Positions 8,699 to 17,668 of a stretch of 35,366 nt of DNA are shown here, piece by piece (position 1 is the first letter of the stretch; the number at the start of each line of letters is the position of its first letter). The translations under genes and the position numbers were made by a program. The notes beneath the pieces were generated by a model. It was not told the DNA's origin, did no database searches, and was given only the letters and a program-made list of their open reading frames with translations. The stretch comes from Bifidobacterium breve (lineage in GTDB: Bacteria > Bacteroidota > Bacteroidia > Flavobacteriales > Flavobacteriaceae), in contig CALPUN020000003.1 of the NCBI GenBank assembly GCA_943326765.2, positions 1-35,366 of the forward strand. The letters are read 5' to 3'.

Positions 8699-9877
8699 AT
8701 GAAAAAAGCCATTCTAATCGTTACTATTTTTTTAGCTACTATTGCAACCACTCGTGCGCAATGGACGCCAATAACCGTAAATACTACGGCTAAATTGGAT
8801 GCTATTCATTTTATAGATGCTCAAACGGGTTTTTGTGGCGGAGGTTTCACGGGAGTTAGAAAAACCGTAAACGGCGGCACCACATGGACAACCGTTTCGA
8901 CACAAAATGCTAGAGATTTTAGTTTTTTCAATACCACTAATGCATACATTGCCTCTGTTGTGGGAAGTTCTATGGCGAAAACCATAAACGGAGGAACCAC
9001 CTGGACATCGATTACACCGCCCACTTCAAATTCCTTATGGGGCGTTGCGGCCACAAGTGCAACAACCGCTTACTTTATTGGAACAGGTGGGGTTTTGTGG
9101 AAAACGGCCAATGGCGGAACTACTGTTACGGTTTTAAATTCAGGCACTACCGGCCAATTAAACGATATTGTTTTTACCAATGCCACCACAGGCTATATTT
9201 TAGAGCAATCAGGAAAAATTAGAAAAACAACGAATAGCGGCACAACGTGGACCGTTGTTTATACCGGTACAATTTTATTTACAGAAATGTATTTTGTGGA
9301 TCAAAACATTGGATACGCCGTGGGCGCGGGAGGTAAAGTTTTAAAAACAATAGACGCGGGCGCTACTTGGAATCTTTTAACTACCAATAGCACGAGCTAT
9401 TTACAAGGAGTTAACTTCTTTGATGCCAATAGCGGAATCGTTGTGGGCACCGGCGGTACTATTCTTTATACTAGTGACGGCGGGCTTACATGGGTAGCTC
9501 AGACTTCCGGAACGACAAAAGACTTATATGATGTTGCGATGCTAACTGCTTCTAGTGCAGTTGTGGTTGGCGATACCGGGACAATTTTAAAAAGCGGCAA
9601 TCTGTTAAGCATTCCCGCTAATGATTTCTCAAACACAAAAATAACCATTCTGTCTAATCCAGTGGTTTCCGAATTGAAGATTGAATCCAAAAGTGACATC
9701 CAAAATATTCAAATTTTTGATCTTTTTGGAAAATCTTTATTTTCTGCAGACAAACCAATAAAAGGAGAAACGTATTCTTTTAATGTTGACTTTTTAAAAG
9801 AAGGGATTTATTTAGTGGTGATCAAGACAAGTGACAACCAATATGTTGTAGAAAAAATAGTAAAAACCGTTAAGTAG
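8699..9877 (+). CDS. Secreted Ycf48/BNR-like beta-propeller protein with T9SS type A sorting domain
   Basis: Signal peptide; about six (N/D)GG.TW repeats; C-terminal ILSNPVVSELKI...LFGKSLF...LKEGIYLVVIKTSDNQYVVEKIVK typical of the Por-secretion tail. Confidence 0.85.
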   Translation: MKKAILIVTIFLATIATTRAQWTPITVNTTAKLDAIHFIDAQTGFCGGGFTGVRKTVNGGTTWTTVSTQNARDFSFFNTTNAYIASVVGSSMAKTINGGTTWTSITPPTSNSLWGVAATSATTAYFIGTGGVLWKTANGGTTVTVLNSGTTGQLNDIVFTNATTGYILEQSGKIRKTTNSGTTWTVVYTGTILFTEMYFVDQNIGYAVGAGGKVLKTIDAGATWNLLTTNSTSYLQGVNFFDANSGIVVGTGGTILYTSDGGLTWVAQTSGTTKDLYDVAMLTASSAVVVGDTGTILKSGNLLSIPANDFSNTKITILSNPVVSELKIESKSDIQNIQIFDLFGKSLFSADKPIKGETYSFNVDFLKEGIYLVVIKTSDNQYVVEKIVKTVK

Positions 9878-9885
9878 TTGTTGGG

Positions 9886-10293
9886 ATGAAAAAAGACATT
9901 ACGATACCCGAAGTAGAGCATGTATTCTTAGCTGCCGTGCAAGAGTGGAGCGATGACTTTATGGAAAAGGTTTGGTACGTTTATTTAGTGAACGACAGTG
10001 ATTTTCAATTGGACGGCGTTATGTTGGTTTCCAAAGCCTTCGGAACCCTAAATGGAGAAATGAAAAAAACATCCTTATTGCGACACGCCTTTGTTGCAAT
10101 ACCACCTGTATCTGTTGTAAAAGTAGAAATGATAGAAAAAAGCGTCTTAGCCCTAAACAACGAGTTTATGGTGACGTTCTTTATCGGGAACACTTTATAT
10201 GATAAAAAGTATGTTTTTAAAGCGAATTCCATTACCGAAAACGCAGTAGAAGAAGTGCCGATATTGTTTGTTGATGGTGTAATCGTGAAATAG
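9886..10293 (+). CDS. Conserved hypothetical protein (135 aa)
   Basis: Intact ORF 8 nt after the preceding stop; no recognised catalytic motif. Confidence 0.6.
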   Translation: MKKDITIPEVEHVFLAAVQEWSDDFMEKVWYVYLVNDSDFQLDGVMLVSKAFGTLNGEMKKTSLLRHAFVAIPPVSVVKVEMIEKSVLALNNEFMVTFFIGNTLYDKKYVFKANSITENAVEEVPILFVDGVIVK

Positions 10294-10326
10294 AGAAAAG
10301 AATAAATAGACAAGAGCAAAGAATAG

Positions 10327-10353
10327 TCTTGCTTCTTTCATCTTGCTTCTTTC
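10327..10353. repeat. Direct repeat tcttgcttctttc x2 at convergent gene junction
   Basis: tcttgcttctttc-a-tcttgcttctttc read directly, between stops at 10293 (+) and 10363 (-). Confidence 0.7.
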
Positions 10354-10362
10354 TTCACGAAG

Positions 10363-11358
10363 TTAGTCTAACTTATCCGTTAGTTTCTTAAATACTTTTT
10401 TAGCTTCTTTTCCGTCGTATAAAATACTGTAAACGGCATCGATGATTGGCGTGTTGGCTCCGTATTTTTGATTCAATTCCCAGGCACTTTTCGTGGCATA
10501 ATAACCTTCAGCAACCATACTCATTTCCATCATAGCGCTTTTAACGGTGTAGCCTTTTCCAATCATGTTTCCAAACATCCGGTTTCTGGAAAACACAGAA
10601 TAACCCGTTACCAACAAATCGCCTAAGTACGCCGAGTTGTTGATGTTGCGTTTCATTTTGTGCACTTTTCGAATAAATTTTTTCATTTCGCGAATGCCAT
10701 TACTCATCAACACCGATTGAAAATTATCCCCATAACCCAAACCGTGAGCCATTCCGGCAGCAATTGCATAGATGTTTTTAAGCATCGCCGCATATTCCGT
10801 TCCGATGATGTCGTCTGTGATTTTCGCTTTGATATAATTGCTCGATAAATAGGTCGCTACAATTTTGGCTTTTTTGGCATCGCCACAAGCGATGGTTAAA
10901 TAAGACAAACGCTCTAATGCCACTTCTTCCGCATGACACGGCCCGGTAATTACACCAATATTTTCAAAAGGAATGTCGTAGATTTTATTGAAATGTTCGC
11001 CCACAATCAAACTGGTTTCGGGAACAATTCCTTTGATGGCCGAGAAGATCACTTTGCCTTGCAGCGACTCGGTTAATTTGGATAACTCGGTGCTTAAAAA
11101 AGCGGAGGGAATCGCAAAAATAATATAGTCGGCATACTTTACGGCCTCATTGATGTCGCTGGTGAGTTTGAGTTTTTCAACGTGAAACTCCACCGAACTT
11201 AAGTAGTTGGGGTTGTGATGTTGTGTTTTGAGGTGATCGATAGCCTCTTCGTTTCGCATGTACCATGAAATTTCAGGAAGGTTCACGCACAACATTTTTG
11301 CGATAGCAGTGGCCCAACTTCCTCCGCCAATTACTGCAAACTTTGGGTATTCTGTCAT
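10363..11358 (-). CDS. gpsA: Glycerol-3-phosphate dehydrogenase [NAD(P)+]
   Basis: N-terminal GGGSWATAIAKML, SAIKGIVPET, GPCHAEEVA, KNIYAIAAGMAHGLGYGDN motifs. Confidence 0.95.
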   Translation of the reverse strand: MTEYPKFAVIGGGSWATAIAKMLCVNLPEISWYMRNEEAIDHLKTQHHNPNYLSSVEFHVEKLKLTSDINEAVKYADYIIFAIPSAFLSTELSKLTESLQGKVIFSAIKGIVPETSLIVGEHFNKIYDIPFENIGVITGPCHAEEVALERLSYLTIACGDAKKAKIVATYLSSNYIKAKITDDIIGTEYAAMLKNIYAIAAGMAHGLGYGDNFQSVLMSNGIREMKKFIRKVHKMKRNINNSAYLGDLLVTGYSVFSRNRMFGNMIGKGYTVKSAMMEMSMVAEGYYATKSAWELNQKYGANTPIIDAVYSILYDGKEAKKVFKKLTDKLD

Positions 11359-11371
11359 TGTTTTATTTTTT

Positions 11372-11460
11372 TAGCCCCGATAGTAGCAAGTATCCTTTTT
11401 TGAGTGGCTCCGAAGGAAGCCGTCTTAAAAAAGATACTGCGAATAGCGGGAATAGCTCCT
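11372..11460 (-). repeat. Structured intergenic element, family A copy 3 (candidate RNA)
   Basis: Reverse complement reads aggagctattcccgctattcgcagtatctttttt...aaaaaaggatacttgctactatcggggcta, matching both arms of the other two copies. Confidence 0.78.
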
Positions 11461-11650
11461 GAAGAAAAAACAATTTGCACCGTTTGTTTCGACCTTTCAA
11501 AAGTAACCAAATTTTTATGATATAAAATAAAATCAAAAAGAAGAATCAACAGCCAAAAGTTCTTTTGGAGAGGAAAAACTTTAAAAGCGCCTACTTTTCA
11601 CGATTGTTAATACAATATAATCAAAAAAGCGTCATAGGATAACAAACTTT

Positions 11651-12817
11651 TTAGTAGCTCATTTCGACGATTTCTTTTACTTTTTCCAAAGTAATATTTT
11701 GACGTTCGCCAAGGGCTTTCCACCCTCGTTCTTCGAAACGATTCACTATAAAACCAGCTGTTTTAGCGTATTCTGGAGTGTATTCAGAAAGGTTGGTTTG
11801 CATGCCCATCGTGTGGAAAAAAGCGACTGTTTTCTCGATAGCATTGGTTGCTTTTTCGGCTACGGTCGTTCCTTGAACTTGCCAAACGCGTTCGCCATAT
11901 TGGGCTAATTTTTCTTTTTTAGTTTCAAAAAGAACACGGTACAAGTTCGGGGCGATGATGGCTAAAGTTCGGGCGTGATCGATATGGTATAACGCTGTTA
12001 GTTCGTGACCAATCATGTGCGTGGCCCAATCTACGGGAACGCCTTTGTTTAAAAGTCCGTTGAGTGCCATTGTGCAGCACCACATATAATTGGAAGCTAA
12101 CTTATAATCGGTTGGATTCTCGACGACATCAGGTCCGATTTCAATCAGGGTTTGTAGAATACTTTCGGCGATTCGGTCTTGCAAAAGCGCGTCATGCGGA
12201 TACGTTAAATACTGTTCCATCACGTGCGTAAAGGCATCGACAATGCCGTTTTGAATTTGTCTTTGGGGTAATGAAGCAATTACGGAAGGATCACAAATAG
12301 AGAATTTCGGAAACAAGGCGCTACCCCCAAAGGAAAGTTTTTCTTGGGTAGCTTGAATGGTGACCACTGACCCCGAATTCATTTCGCTTCCCGTTGCTGG
12401 TAAAGTTAAAACGGTTCCAAAAGGGATGACTTGTTTGGGATCTTTGATTAGCAATCTTTTTAGCAGAATGTCTTTTGGATCGCCTTCAAACTTTGCGGCA
12501 GCTGAAATAAATTTCACTCCATCGATAACGCTTCCACCGCCTACGGCTAAAAGAAACGTAATGTTTTGTTCGCGGACAATGGTGATGGCTTTTAGTAAGG
12601 TTTCGAAATGCGGATTGGGTTCGATACCGCCAAATTCGATCACTTCAAATCCTTGAAGCGCGGCAGTAACTTGTTTGTGAACCCCATTTTTGAAAATGCT
12701 TCCACCGCCATAAGCTAAGAGAATCTTGGCGTCTTTTGGGAGCAAGGCCGTTATTTTTTCGATTTGCCCTTTTCCGAAAATAAGGTTGGTTGGATTGTAT
12801 AATTCGAAGTTTAACAT
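11651..12817 (-). CDS. Iron-containing alcohol dehydrogenase (YqhD/butanol dehydrogenase type)
   Basis: YNPTNLIFGKGQ start, GGGSVIDGVKFI, metal-ligand region HVMEQYLT...DWATHMIGHELTALYHIDHA. Confidence 0.92.
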   Translation of the reverse strand: MLNFELYNPTNLIFGKGQIEKITALLPKDAKILLAYGGGSIFKNGVHKQVTAALQGFEVIEFGGIEPNPHFETLLKAITIVREQNITFLLAVGGGSVIDGVKFISAAAKFEGDPKDILLKRLLIKDPKQVIPFGTVLTLPATGSEMNSGSVVTIQATQEKLSFGGSALFPKFSICDPSVIASLPQRQIQNGIVDAFTHVMEQYLTYPHDALLQDRIAESILQTLIEIGPDVVENPTDYKLASNYMWCCTMALNGLLNKGVPVDWATHMIGHELTALYHIDHARTLAIIAPNLYRVLFETKKEKLAQYGERVWQVQGTTVAEKATNAIEKTVAFFHTMGMQTNLSEYTPEYAKTAGFIVNRFEERGWKALGERQNITLEKVKEIVEMSY

Positions 12818-12842
12818 AGCAATTGGTGTTATAATTAGAGTA

Positions 12843-12850
12843 CAAAACTA
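12843..12850 (-). promoter_or_regulatory. TAnnTTTG -7 element upstream of alcohol dehydrogenase
   Basis: caaaacta = TAGTTTTG on the minus strand, 26 nt upstream of ATG. Confidence 0.35.
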
Positions 12851-12972
12851 CAAAAGGAGTTGCGGAAGAGTCGTAAAACTATGTTAAGGAATGCAACAAA
12901 ATTTAGAAAAGTAAGAAAGTGAATATAGGAAGAAAATAGGGGCGGGACCTCTGTCTTTGTCAATTCAAAAAA

Positions 12973-13554
12973 TTACTTTTTATACAAATTATTGTAATCG
13001 ATAAACTCCCAAACTTTGAAAGGCAATAAAGGTTGTACGTTTTTTTTATTTTTAAGATTTTCTCGAATAAAAGTGGACGAAATCTCAACGATCGGCGCAT
13101 CGATTTGGTGCACTCGGGGATGATTTTTCAAATCCAATTCCGATAATTCTCCACTGATTCTTGGATAAACGTACAGGTCATAATTCTCTAAAATCACATC
13201 ATAATTTTTCCATTTGTGCAATGATTTCAGATTGTCTTCCCCCATGATTAAAGCAAATTCGTGCTGCGGATATTTGTCTTGCAAATGCGCTAAGGTGTTT
13301 ACGGTATAATTAGGTTGCGGCAATTTGAATTCGATATCGGAAGGTTTGATTTTAGGAAAATCTTCGGTGGCGATCGTTACTAATTGCATGCGTTTGAAAT
13401 CTTCAAGCAACGTATCTTTCTTTTTTAGCGGATTGTGAGGCGTGACGACCATCCAAACTTGTTCTAAATCGGAATATTCCGCCATGTGATTGGCGATAAT
13501 CATGTGACCAACATGAATGGGGTTAAACGTTCCGAAGTACAATCCGATTTTCAT
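12973..13554 (-). CDS. nadD: Nicotinate-nucleotide adenylyltransferase
   Basis: GTFNPIHVGHMIIANHM nucleotidyltransferase motif and C-terminal ISSTFIREN. Confidence 0.95.
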   Translation of the reverse strand: MKIGLYFGTFNPIHVGHMIIANHMAEYSDLEQVWMVVTPHNPLKKKDTLLEDFKRMQLVTIATEDFPKIKPSDIEFKLPQPNYTVNTLAHLQDKYPQHEFALIMGEDNLKSLHKWKNYDVILENYDLYVYPRISGELSELDLKNHPRVHQIDAPIVEISSTFIRENLKNKKNVQPLLPFKVWEFIDYNNLYKK

Positions 13555-13560
13555 AACCGT

Positions 13561-14133
13561 TTAGTCTTTTAAAAATGATTTCACCAATTGGTAGGCTTCT
13601 TCTTTAGCGACATCCAAATCATAATTCTTGATGATTTTATCAAACTGAGGTGCTGTGGCCAATTCTACAGAAGCTTTAGCAATACGCATGTTGATTTTAT
13701 CGTCGCTTTCGGTGGATCGTTTTTTGAGTCGAATTTTCAACTCATCAATACTAGGCGGCTTTACAAAAACAGCCAATGTTTCTTCCGGAAATTTTGATTT
13801 AATGCGCAGGCCACCGGCAACATCGATATCGAAAATTACATTTTTGCCTAAAGCCCAAATGCGTTCTACTTCGCTTTTCAAAGTTCCGTAGAAATTATCG
13901 CGGTATACTTCCTCCCATTCCAAAAAATCGGACGCTTTGATGTGTTTTTTGAAATCGGCTAACGCTATAAAATAATAATCTTTCCCGTTGATTTCTTCCC
14001 CTCGAGGTTCTCGAGAAGTCGCAGAAATAGAAAATTCTAAATTTAAATCGGGTTGTGCTAACAAATGGCGCACTATAGTTGTTTTTCCGGAACCGGAAGG
14101 TGCAGAAAAGACTAATAATTTTCCTTTTTTCAT
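13561..14133 (-). CDS. gmk: Guanylate kinase
   Basis: KLLVFSAPSGSGKTTIVRHLL P-loop, SATSREPRGEEINGKDYYF. Start placed at internal Met. Confidence 0.96.
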   Translation of the reverse strand: MKKGKLLVFSAPSGSGKTTIVRHLLAQPDLNLEFSISATSREPRGEEINGKDYYFIALADFKKHIKASDFLEWEEVYRDNFYGTLKSEVERIWALGKNVIFDIDVAGGLRIKSKFPEETLAVFVKPPSIDELKIRLKKRSTESDDKINMRIAKASVELATAPQFDKIIKNYDLDVAKEEAYQLVKSFLKD

Positions 14134-14160
14134 ATTGGTTGTTGCTTTGAACACCGCTTT

Positions 14161-15021
14161 TTAGAGCACGTTGAGAACCTGTTCTTTTATTTTTTCCAAT
14201 TCGTCTTTCATCATTACGACCAATTTTTGCATTTGTGCGTGATTGGCTTTCGATCCCATCGTATTGATTTCACGACCCATTTCTTGAGTGATAAAACCTA
14301 ATTTTCTTCCATTGGCTTCGGTTCCGTTGATGGTTTCAATGAAATAATCCAGATGGTTGGTCAAGCGCACTTTTTCTTCGGTAATGTCTAATTTTTCTAG
14401 GTAATAAATCAATTCTTGTTCGAAGCGATTCTCATCCACATTGACTTTCAACTCTGAAATCGCAGTTTGCAAACGGTCTTTGATGGCTTGCACTCTTTCG
14501 GGATCTAAGGCCAAAGCATCGGTCATGTATTGGCGAATGTTTCCAATGCGCAATTGGAATTCTTTTTCCAATGACTTGCCTTCATCTTGACGGAAATTGG
14601 CAATATTGTCTAACGCTTCTTTGATTACTTTTTGAATTTCCGTCCAATCATTTTCATCAATCTCATCGCGTTCCGTTTTAAGAGCATCCGGCATCCGAAC
14701 AGCCATTTTCATCAATTCGATTTCATCGGCATTGGCAATCACTTCACGCATTTGTTGGATATAGGCTTTTACGATGGGCACATTGACTTTAGTGGAAGTT
14801 TGTTCTCCAGTCATTTCTATATAAATTGAAAAATCAATTTTACCACGTTCTAGTTTTAAGGCAATTTCGTTGCGCAAACCCAACTCCATTTCGCGGTATA
14901 TTGAAGGCATTCGCACATTCAAATCCATTCCTTTGCTATTCAAAGATTTAACTTCCACGGTAATTTTTTTGGAGGGCAATTGCAAGGTTGCTTTGCCAAA
15001 ACCAGTCATTGATTGTATCAT
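14161..15021 (-). CDS. yicC: YicC/YloC family endoribonuclease-like protein
   Basis: MIQSMTGFGKA N-terminus; RLTNHLDYF...GRKLGFITQEMGREINTMGSKA signature. Confidence 0.93.
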   Translation of the reverse strand: MIQSMTGFGKATLQLPSKKITVEVKSLNSKGMDLNVRMPSIYREMELGLRNEIALKLERGKIDFSIYIEMTGEQTSTKVNVPIVKAYIQQMREVIANADEIELMKMAVRMPDALKTERDEIDENDWTEIQKVIKEALDNIANFRQDEGKSLEKEFQLRIGNIRQYMTDALALDPERVQAIKDRLQTAISELKVNVDENRFEQELIYYLEKLDITEEKVRLTNHLDYFIETINGTEANGRKLGFITQEMGREINTMGSKANHAQMQKLVVMMKDELEKIKEQVLNVL

Positions 15022-15067
15022 ATTTTTATACTAAAAAGAGTTCAAAGATACTAAAAATGAGGATTGG

Positions 15068-15964
15068 TTAGGAATCGATTTCGTTCGGTTTTATTTGAGT
15101 TACTAAATAAACGCCTACAAAGATCAATAGGGCCGAAATCGCTTTCACCCAAGTTAAAGAATCTTTTCCCAAACCAATCGCGATAATTGTAGCAAAAAAA
15201 GGTTGCAGGTAGATGAATACGGCTATGGTGGTTGGTTTTAATTCTCGCATCGACAATAAGTTGAGTAAGTAAGTAAAAAAGGTAGAAAACAACACTACAA
15301 ATCCAATTTTCCAATACAAATGGGGTGGAATAGTATGCCATGGAATGGCTTGGAATTCATTAAAGCCAAAAGGCAATACCATTAAAAAGCCAAAAGTGTA
15401 AATCCATTTTACAAAAGTGAAGGCATTGTATTTGTCCATTAATTTCTTAACGACAATCAAGTAAAACCCGTAAGTAGTGGCATTGATAAAAACCAAAAAG
15501 TTACCCAAACGAGCATTGGTAGCCGATCCGATGGATTTTCCGTACAAAATTAAAAATGCGGTTCCTAGTAACCCCAAAAGGATGCCGACTATTTTCCTTT
15601 GTTGCATTTTTTCTTTAAGGAGAATCGACGAAAAAACTAGTACAATAATGGGTGTGGTCACCATAATGACGGCTGCTGAGATAGGAGAAGTCAGGCTCAA
15701 TCCTTTAAAGAACGCTAACATATTAATAGCAACTCCAAAGGCAGCTGCTGCAATAATTCTAGGGAAATCTTCTAGGGCAATTTTTTCTTTTGGCCCCCAA
15801 AATCCGACGAGCCAAAACAAAGTGACCGCTCCACCAACACGCAAAACAATGAATCCAAACGGGGCAATGTAAAGCGGCATGACATCTTTAGCTATAGTGA
15901 ACGTCAAGCCGTAAATTAGCGATACTAACGTGGCGCCAATTAGCGCAAGAATTCTTTTTGACAT
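15068..15964 (-). CDS. EamA/DMT family transporter
   Basis: About ten hydrophobic helices in two halves, C-terminal FIYLQPFFATIIAIGLG typical of EamA. Confidence 0.88.
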   Translation of the reverse strand: MSKRILALIGATLVSLIYGLTFTIAKDVMPLYIAPFGFIVLRVGGAVTLFWLVGFWGPKEKIALEDFPRIIAAAAFGVAINMLAFFKGLSLTSPISAAVIMVTTPIIVLVFSSILLKEKMQQRKIVGILLGLLGTAFLILYGKSIGSATNARLGNFLVFINATTYGFYLIVVKKLMDKYNAFTFVKWIYTFGFLMVLPFGFNEFQAIPWHTIPPHLYWKIGFVVLFSTFFTYLLNLLSMRELKPTTIAVFIYLQPFFATIIAIGLGKDSLTWVKAISALLIFVGVYLVTQIKPNEIDS

Positions 15965-16314
15965 TAGGCTAAAGCTTGAAGCGCTTCGTGTATGTTTTTC
16001 GGGCTATTGCCAATAAACACTTTGTGGTTAATGATAAACACCGGGCGGCTTAAAAAAGTATAATGTTCTAACAAGTATTTTTTATAATCCAATTCCGTTA
16101 GGCTTTTCTTTTTCAAGTCTAACGATTTATACAATTGTGCTTTCTTGCTAAACAAGGCTTCGTAGCTTCCGGAAAGTTGAAAGAGTTCTTCCAATTCGGG
16201 TTCGGTAATTGGATTTTGTTTGATATCGTGATATACCAAATCGGCGTTTTTGGGTAAGGATTTTATGATTTTCCGACAAGTGTCGCAAGAGGCGAGGTAA
16301 TAGATTTTGTTCAT
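15964..16314 (-). CDS. ArsC/Spx-like thioredoxin-fold protein
   Basis: YYLASCDTCRKIIKSL CXXC near N-terminus, RPVFIINHKVFIG C-terminal motif. TAATG overlap with transporter. Confidence 0.8.
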   Translation of the reverse strand: MNKIYYLASCDTCRKIIKSLPKNADLVYHDIKQNPITEPELEELFQLSGSYEALFSKKAQLYKSLDLKKKSLTELDYKKYLLEHYTFLSRPVFIINHKVFIGNSPKNIHEALQALA

Positions 16315-16380
16315 TTGGAATTCTTTTTACAAAGAAAATTCTTTTGTTTTTGAAAATGCCTATTTTTATAAAAAAATAAC

Positions 16381-16836
16381 ATGCATCAAGTTTTTGAAAT
16401 CACCCGCACCAGCAGAAAAGTATTGGCTCAGTTTTTAGAGCAGTATACTTTGGAACAACTTAACAAAATTCCAGAAGGGTTCAAAAACAATTTAATATGG
16501 AATATTGGGCATTGCATCGTGGTGCAGCAAATGTTGGTTTATAAATTATCGGGGTTGCCGATGATGGTTTCAGAGGAACTGTTTGAAAAATATCGAAAGG
16601 GAACCCAGCCCGAAAGCGATGTTTCCCCAGCAGAACTGGAAGAACTAAAAAGATTACTTTTCGAAACGATCAATCAAACGAAAACCGATGTCGCGCGTAA
16701 AATTTTTAAAAGCTATGATGAATTTACCTCCCTATCAGGCTTTACGATGCGCAATGTTGAAGATGCGATAGCCTTCAATTATTACCATGAAGCCATGCAT
16801 ATTGGAATGATGATGAGTATCCGAAAATTTATTTAA
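16381..16836 (+). CDS. DinB family protein
   Basis: NLIWNIGHCIVVQQML and YYHEAMHIGMM spaced as in DinB/DUF664 four-helix proteins. Confidence 0.82.
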   Translation: MHQVFEITRTSRKVLAQFLEQYTLEQLNKIPEGFKNNLIWNIGHCIVVQQMLVYKLSGLPMMVSEELFEKYRKGTQPESDVSPAELEELKRLLFETINQTKTDVARKIFKSYDEFTSLSGFTMRNVEDAIAFNYYHEAMHIGMMMSIRKFI

Positions 16837-17590
16837 CCAACAAAAATTCCTCAACCATTTTGTAGGGCAATTCAATGTCGATCGGACCAGTGGCATAGGA
16901 AGCAACTTCATAAGGGTTGTAGTGAAAAACCAAATTTTGCTCTTTAAATAAGATGTTTTTTGGCAATACAAAAACGGAGTTGGGAAAAAAATAGCCTTCG
17001 TCGTTTAAGGAAGCGGCAGGAGAGATATTGAATTTTTTTCGAAATTCGTGCTCTACCAATTGCGTTACTTTTAGCGGGTCTGAAAAAAGCATGTTTACAG
17101 GAATGCTTTTACCTGTTTTCGGATTAAGGAGCAACGAACGAACGGCACCGATTCCGTGAGCTCCACCAGTAAAAATATAATATTCGATCACTACATTTAG
17201 TACATTTTTAGATTGAAATCCTAACGTTGCTGTAGCGGAAGCTTCCCAGGAAGTCGTTTCAGAAATACCGCTTAGTGCCAATTCTTTTTTTACTTGAGCA
17301 TAAGTGGAAATAAACGAATGGGTAAGTTCTTTATAATTGGTTACTTCTTTCGGATTCTCACCAGCGTAAACACTGTTTTTAACGGCATTAAAAACGGCTT
17401 TATTAATGCTGTCTGAAACCGTATTTTTGGAAGCGGCTTCCAAAACCTCCAATTTAATTTTGGCGCATCCTTGCGAAGCAATACAATTCCCGTTAGAACT
17501 TTCGGAATAAACTTTCGGTTCCAATTCCAGTTTTGCATGGCACGCTACTAAAACAAACGCTACTACTAGTAAAGTCCAACTTGTTTTCAT
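16829..17590 (-). CDS. DUF3298/DUF4163-type lipoprotein
   Basis: Lipobox LVAC at N-terminus, GGAHGIGAVRSLLLNPKTGKSIPVNMLF motif. 8-nt convergent overlap with DinB gene. Confidence 0.78.
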   Translation of the reverse strand: MKTSWTLLVVAFVLVACHAKLELEPKVYSESSNGNCIASQGCAKIKLEVLEAASKNTVSDSINKAVFNAVKNSVYAGENPKEVTNYKELTHSFISTYAQVKKELALSGISETTSWEASATATLGFQSKNVLNVVIEYYIFTGGAHGIGAVRSLLLNPKTGKSIPVNMLFSDPLKVTQLVEHEFRKKFNISPAASLNDEGYFFPNSVFVLPKNILFKEQNLVFHYNPYEVASYATGPIDIELPYKMVEEFLLVK

Positions 17591-17642
17591 TGCGAAAAGG
17601 TATTTATTTGTAAAGGTAGTTTTTCATTAAATAATTAAACAA

Positions 17643-17650
17643 TAACTTTG
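17643..17650 (+). promoter_or_regulatory. TAnnTTTG -7 element upstream of PLP enzyme
   Basis: TAACTTTG exact match; no clear -33 element. Confidence 0.4.
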
Positions 17651-17668
17651 GCAAAAATTCTAAGTTAC

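Noticed and set aside
11355-11549. 64-aa minus-strand ORF upstream of gpsA
   Set aside because: It runs through the structured element at 11372-11460 and has no coding character.
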